The notes beneath the pieces are model-generated. The model was given only the letters and a program-made list of their open reading frames with translations, made no database searches and was not told the origin of the DNA. This document shows, in pieces, positions 61,223-64,000 of a stretch of DNA of 64,000 nt. Numbering within the stretch: position 1 is the first letter of the stretch; each line of letters starts with the position of its first letter. The DNA comes from Streptomyces sp. H27-C3. Its GTDB lineage: Bacteria; Actinomycetota; Actinomycetes; Streptomycetales; Streptomycetaceae. The DNA lies in the NCBI RefSeq assembly GCF_030063415.1, contig NZ_JASITA010000002.1:62001-126000 (forward strand), in the 5' to 3' direction. The translations under genes were made by a program, and so were the position numbers.

Positions 61223-61349
61223 CCATGCACGATAGCGCCGCGTGCTCCCACCGTGCTCCCACAACGGACACACACTCGGCGCTCCATGTTCGACATTCGT
61301 TCTGGTCAGGCAGTTGCGCCCCGTGGTGCCCGGAGCCGGACTCGAACCG
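61008..61349. repeat. Integrase-side end repeat, copy 2 (pairs with 49172-49526)
   Basis: Covers the first ~70 codons of the intact integrase gene, the promoter with GTGCTCCCAC at 61242-61251 and 61253-61262, and the 3' end of bldA. Identical or nearly so to copy 1. Confidence 0.9.
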
Positions 61350-61408
61350 GCACGCCCCGAGGGGCAGCGAGGTTTAAGCTCGCCGTGTCTGCATTCCACC
61401 ATCCGGGC
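61324..61408 (-). tRNA. bldA: tRNA-Leu(UAA), bldA
   Basis: An 85-base tRNA on the minus strand with encoded CCA. The acceptor stem pairs GCCCGGA with TCCGGGC; the anticodon stem-loop is GCGAG-CTTAAAC-CTCGC, giving anticodon UAA. A long variable arm (CCCC/GGGG stem) is typical of tRNA-Leu, and the T-arm reads GCCGGTTCGAGTCCGGC. In Streptomyces the only tRNA reading UUA is bldA, which controls development and antibiotic production because UUA is rare. Its last 25 bases before the terminal A are the integration target of the islands to its left, and the insertions leave the gene intact. Confidence 0.96.
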
Positions 61409-61785
61409 AGGGTGTCGCGGCTCCCCATTTCGCGGGTCAGAGCCTATCTGGAGGCATCCCCCGAACAGCGGAACAGCGATCCGATGTTGTCTTATTTTAT
61501 TGGCGCCTGAGGATGTGTCAGACCACGTAAAGAGCCATCGGCACATGCCGGGCGCGGTGGACGGCCGCGGGAGCCGTCGCCGGGGAATGACGGAAACTCG
61601 ACTGCCCGCGCGGACCCCCCGGGCGTGGCCCGGCTCTCAGGGTTGACGTCATACCAAAGGAGGACTGGCGGGCGGCGGGTCCGACTCAGGGGGGCCACGG
61701 GAACGGGCATGCGGGCTGATCCGCGGCGGCCGGTCGGCCGGGACGATGAGTAAGTCCCCCAAGCGTCCCCGACAGGAGCCCCCTC
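61409..61785. other. bldA upstream region and ABC-operon leader
   Basis: The minus-strand promoter of bldA should lie just above 61408; TAGGCT (61446-61441) is a possible -10, and an AT-rich patch (61488-61500) lies further up. The rest leads to the ABC ATPase gene on the plus strand. No gene is supported in between. Confidence 0.4.
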
Positions 61786-62553
61786 GTGACCACCACCACT
61801 GCTCACCGCGCCACCGCGGTCGCCGCACGCGCCACCGAGCTGTCCAAGGTTTACGGACAGGGCGAGACTCAGGTGGTCGCGCTGGACCAGGTCACCGTCG
61901 ATTTCCGGCAGGGTGAATTCACCGCGATCATGGGCCCGTCCGGATCGGGCAAGTCCACGCTGATGCACTGCGTCGCGGGCCTCGACAGCTTCTCATCGGG
62001 CTCCGTACGGATCGGCGACACCGAGCTGAGCACCCTGAAGGACAAGCAGCTCACGCGGCTGCGCCGGGACAAGATCGGCTTCATCTTCCAGGCGTTCAAC
62101 CTGCTGCCGACGCTGAACGCGCTGGAGAACATCACGCTGCCGATGGACATCGCGGGCCGCAAGCCCGACCAGGAGTGGCTGAACACGGTCATCGAGATGG
62201 TCGGCCTGTCCGGGCGCCTCAAGCACCGCCCCACGGAGCTCTCCGGCGGCCAGCAGCAGCGCGTCGCGGTGGCCCGCGCGCTGGCCAGCCGCCCCGAGAT
62301 CATGTTTGGCGACGAGCCGACCGGAAACCTGGACTCGCGCTCCGGCGCCGAGGTCCTGGGCTTCCTGCGCAATTCCGTGCGCGAGCTGGGCCAGACCGTC
62401 GTCATGGTCACCCACGACCCGGTGGCCGCCGCCTACGCGGACCGCGTGATCTTCCTGGCCGACGGCCGGATCGTCGACGAGATGCCGCACCCGAGCGCGG
62501 ACGGCGTCCTCGACCGGATGAAGGAGTTCGACAGCAAGGGCCGCACCAGCTGA
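61786..62553 (+). CDS. ABC transporter ATP-binding protein (MacB/LolD type)
   Basis: 255 residues. Walker A MGPSGSGKSTLMHCVAGLDS, Q-loop GFIFQAFNLLPTLNALENIT, signature LSGGQQQRVAVARALASRPE, Walker B IMFGDEPTGNLDSRSGAEVL, and H-loop TVVMVTHDPVAAAYADRVIF. This is the class that pairs with FtsX/MacB-like permeases; the permease gene follows 66 bases downstream. Exported substrates of such Streptomyces pairs are mostly unknown, often lipids, peptides or antibiotics. GTG at 61786 after GACAGGAGCCCC. Confidence 0.93.
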   Translation: MTTTTAHRATAVAARATELSKVYGQGETQVVALDQVTVDFRQGEFTAIMGPSGSGKSTLMHCVAGLDSFSSGSVRIGDTELSTLKDKQLTRLRRDKIGFIFQAFNLLPTLNALENITLPMDIAGRKPDQEWLNTVIEMVGLSGRLKHRPTELSGGQQQRVAVARALASRPEIMFGDEPTGNLDSRSGAEVLGFLRNSVRELGQTVVMVTHDPVAAAYADRVIFLADGRIVDEMPHPSADGVLDRMKEFDSKGRTS

Positions 62554-62619
62554 CCGGCACGGCTCGTAGCGCGTACGCCCCCTCTCTCCGGCCGCTCCCA
62601 CCCCAGGACTGACTGACAC

Positions 62620-64000
62620 ATGTTCCGAACCGCCCTGCGCAATGTGCTCGCGCACAAGGCCAGGCTGCTGATGACCGTGCTCGCCGTAATGCTCGGCGTG
62701 TCCTTCGTCTCCGGCACCCTGGTCTTCTCCGACACCATCGGCAACGCCTTCAAGAACAAATCGGCGAAGAGCTTCGACCATGTGTCGGTCGCCATCCGCC
62801 CCGACACCGCCTCCGGCCCCTCCGACGATGCCCAGGAGGCCAAGAAGCAGCCGGTGCTGAGCGACGCCCTGCTGAAGAAGGCGCAAGGCCTTCCCGGCGC
62901 CGCGTCCGTGATCGGTGACATGTCCGGCTTCACCGCGCTCGCCGACAAGAACGGCAAGCTCGTCGGCCAGGACTGGGGCACCACCGGCGCCAACTTCTAC
63001 CCCGGCGCGGACGGCAAGGACGCCCGTTACGCCTTCACCGCAGGGCAGGCGCCGAAGCGGGCCGGCGAGATCGCGGTGGACAGCCGCACCGCCGAGCGCA
63101 CCGGCTACAAGGTCGGCGACTCCGCCCGGCTGTCCACCGACGGCCCGGTGACCAAGCAGACGATCAGCGGCATCTTCGACACATCCAACGGCAATGTGGT
63201 GGCCGGCGGCAGCCTGGTGCTGTTCGACAACGCGACCGCGCCGAAGGTGCTCGGCAAGACCGAGTACGACGAGATCGACATCAAGGCCGCCGCTGGCACC
63301 TCCCAGGCGGCGCTGAAGAGCGCGGCCGAGAAGATCCTGCCGAAGGACACCGAAGCGGTCACCGGCGCCACTCTGGCCGCCGACCAGGAAGCCCTGATCA
63401 ACGAGCAGACCAACTCGCTGAGCCAGGCCCTGCTCTACTTCGCCGGCATCTCGCTCTTCGTCGGCATTTTCATCATCGCCAACACCTTCACCATGCTGGT
63501 GGCCCAGCGCACCAAGGAACTGGCGCTGATGCGTGCCATCGGCGCCTCGCGCCGCCAGGTGACCCGTTCCGTACTGATCGAGGCGTTCATCGTCGGGCTG
63601 ATCGCCGCGGCCACGGGCTTCGCCGTCGGCATCGGTATCGCGATCGGCCTGCGCTCGGTGGTCAACGGCATCGGCGGCACGCTGCCCGACGGCCCGCTGG
63701 TCGTCGCCCCGATGACGGCCGTCGTCGCCCTGATCATCGGTGTGGTCGTGACCATGCTCGCCGCGTGGCTGCCCGGCCGCCGGGCCGCGAGGATTCCGCC
63801 GGTCGCCGCGATGAACAGCGTGCACGCGTCGCCGACCGTGCGCGGTCTGGTCGTACGCAACACCATCGGCTCGGTCATCGCCGCACTCGGCGCCGGCGCG
63901 CTCTTCACGGGCGTGGCCGTCAGCGGCCAGGAGGGCATGCCGTACATGGCCCTGGGCGCGGGTCTGATCCTCGTCGGCGTCATCGTGCTCACGCCGCTGC
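62620..64000 (+). CDS. FtsX-like permease (3' end outside window)
   Basis: At least 460 residues, open to the window edge. An N-terminal membrane helix (LLMTVLAVMLGVSFVSGTLV) is followed by a large extracytoplasmic MacB-like domain (SDTIGNAFKNKSAKSFDHVS ... RAGEIAVDSRTAERTGYKVG). Then come the FtsX helices ALLYFAGISLFVGIFIIANT, FTMLVAQRTKELALMRAIGA with the coupling motif SRRQVTRSVLIEAFIVGLIA, and VALIIGVVVTMLAAWLPGRR. It is the partner of the ATPase just upstream. ATG at 62620. Confidence 0.92.
   Translation, partial: MFRTALRNVLAHKARLLMTVLAVMLGVSFVSGTLVFSDTIGNAFKNKSAKSFDHVSVAIRPDTASGPSDDAQEAKKQPVLSDALLKKAQGLPGAASVIGDMSGFTALADKNGKLVGQDWGTTGANFYPGADGKDARYAFTAGQAPKRAGEIAVDSRTAERTGYKVGDSARLSTDGPVTKQTISGIFDTSNGNVVAGGSLVLFDNATAPKVLGKTEYDEIDIKAAAGTSQAALKSAAEKILPKDTEAVTGATLAADQEALINEQTNSLSQALLYFAGISLFVGIFIIANTFTMLVAQRTKELALMRAIGASRRQVTRSVLIEAFIVGLIAAATGFAVGIGIAIGLRSVVNGIGGTLPDGPLVVAPMTAVVALIIGVVVTMLAAWLPGRRAARIPPVAAMNSVHASPTVRGLVVRNTIGSVIAALGAGALFTGVAVSGQEGMPYMALGAGLILVGVIVLTPL

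Noticed and set aside
49499..61320. Actinomycete integrative and conjugative element (AICE)
   Set aside because: An integrase is present, but no FtsK-like transfer gene, Rep protein or spread genes are seen in island 3, so self-transfer is not supported.

Overview
The window is high-GC Streptomyces chromosome. The evidence is very GC-rich third codon positions, GTG starts, tight 4-base gene overlaps, roadblock, XRE/DUF397 and SARP gene families, and above all a tRNA-Leu(UAA) gene, the bldA tRNA of Streptomyces, on the minus strand at 61324-61408. The window divides into chromosomal core (1 to about 28.9 kb), a stack of integrated islands against the 3' end of bldA (28.9 to 61.3 kb), and core again (61.3-64 kb).

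Core, 1-28.9 kb. A SigB/F-type sigma factor ends at 397. A minus-strand histidine-utilisation operon follows: hutU, an M20 amidohydrolase, hutF, hutI. Divergent from it is a diaminopimelate-decarboxylase-like PLP enzyme, with an inverted repeat between the two. Next come four tightly spaced roadblock/DUF4388-type genes (8.2-10.2 kb), a HATPase / XRE-DUF5753 / DUF397 regulatory triad (10.8-12.4 kb), a winged-helix protein, and a protein of about 1670 residues that starts with helix-hairpin-helix motifs and ends in an HEFGH zinc-protease motif (13.9-18.9 kb). Then an RpiR regulator, decayed fragments of an ammonia-lyase-like gene and a membrane-protein gene, cystathionine beta-synthase, an SGNH hydrolase, a thiolase, three small hypotheticals and a Bax-inhibitor-1 protein.

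Islands, 28.9-61.3 kb. The 25-bp 3' end of bldA recurs at about 28.90, 33.67 and 49.50 kb. Each copy is followed by a related ~425-bp element left end. An intact tyrosine integrase (59.4-61.2 kb) abuts bldA, and its first ~76 codons are duplicated at 49.17-49.40 kb. This looks like successive insertions at one attB. Island 1 (28.9-33.7 kb) carries a DUF3494 ice-binding-like secreted protein and a DUF5819/HTTM membrane pair. Island 2 (33.7-49.5 kb) has a decayed left part (chimeric Tmk/discoidin relic, frameshifted SARP, truncated ABC ATPase). It then has an apparently coherent biosynthetic cluster: SCP2-like protein, acyl-CoA dehydrogenase, LuxI/FeeM-like acyltransferase, ThiF/E1-like enzyme, clavaminate-synthase-like dioxygenase, ACP, KAS II, KAS III, MFS exporter with divergent MarR, SARP activator, and a 3'-truncated thioesterase. 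Island 3 (49.5-61.3 kb) carries MazG, thymidylate-kinase-like, B12-radical-SAM and HhH-GPD glycosylase genes in one run, then small regulators, a GNAT, an IS30-family element and the integrase.

Core, 61.4-64 kb: an ABC ATPase and FtsX-like permease pair that runs off the window.

The two best candidates for undescribed biology are the acyl-ACP/ThiF/dioxygenase cluster of island 2 and the MazG-Tmk-radical SAM-glycosylase module of island 3, both carried by elements that target bldA. Everything here is read by eye from sequence; no database search was run.
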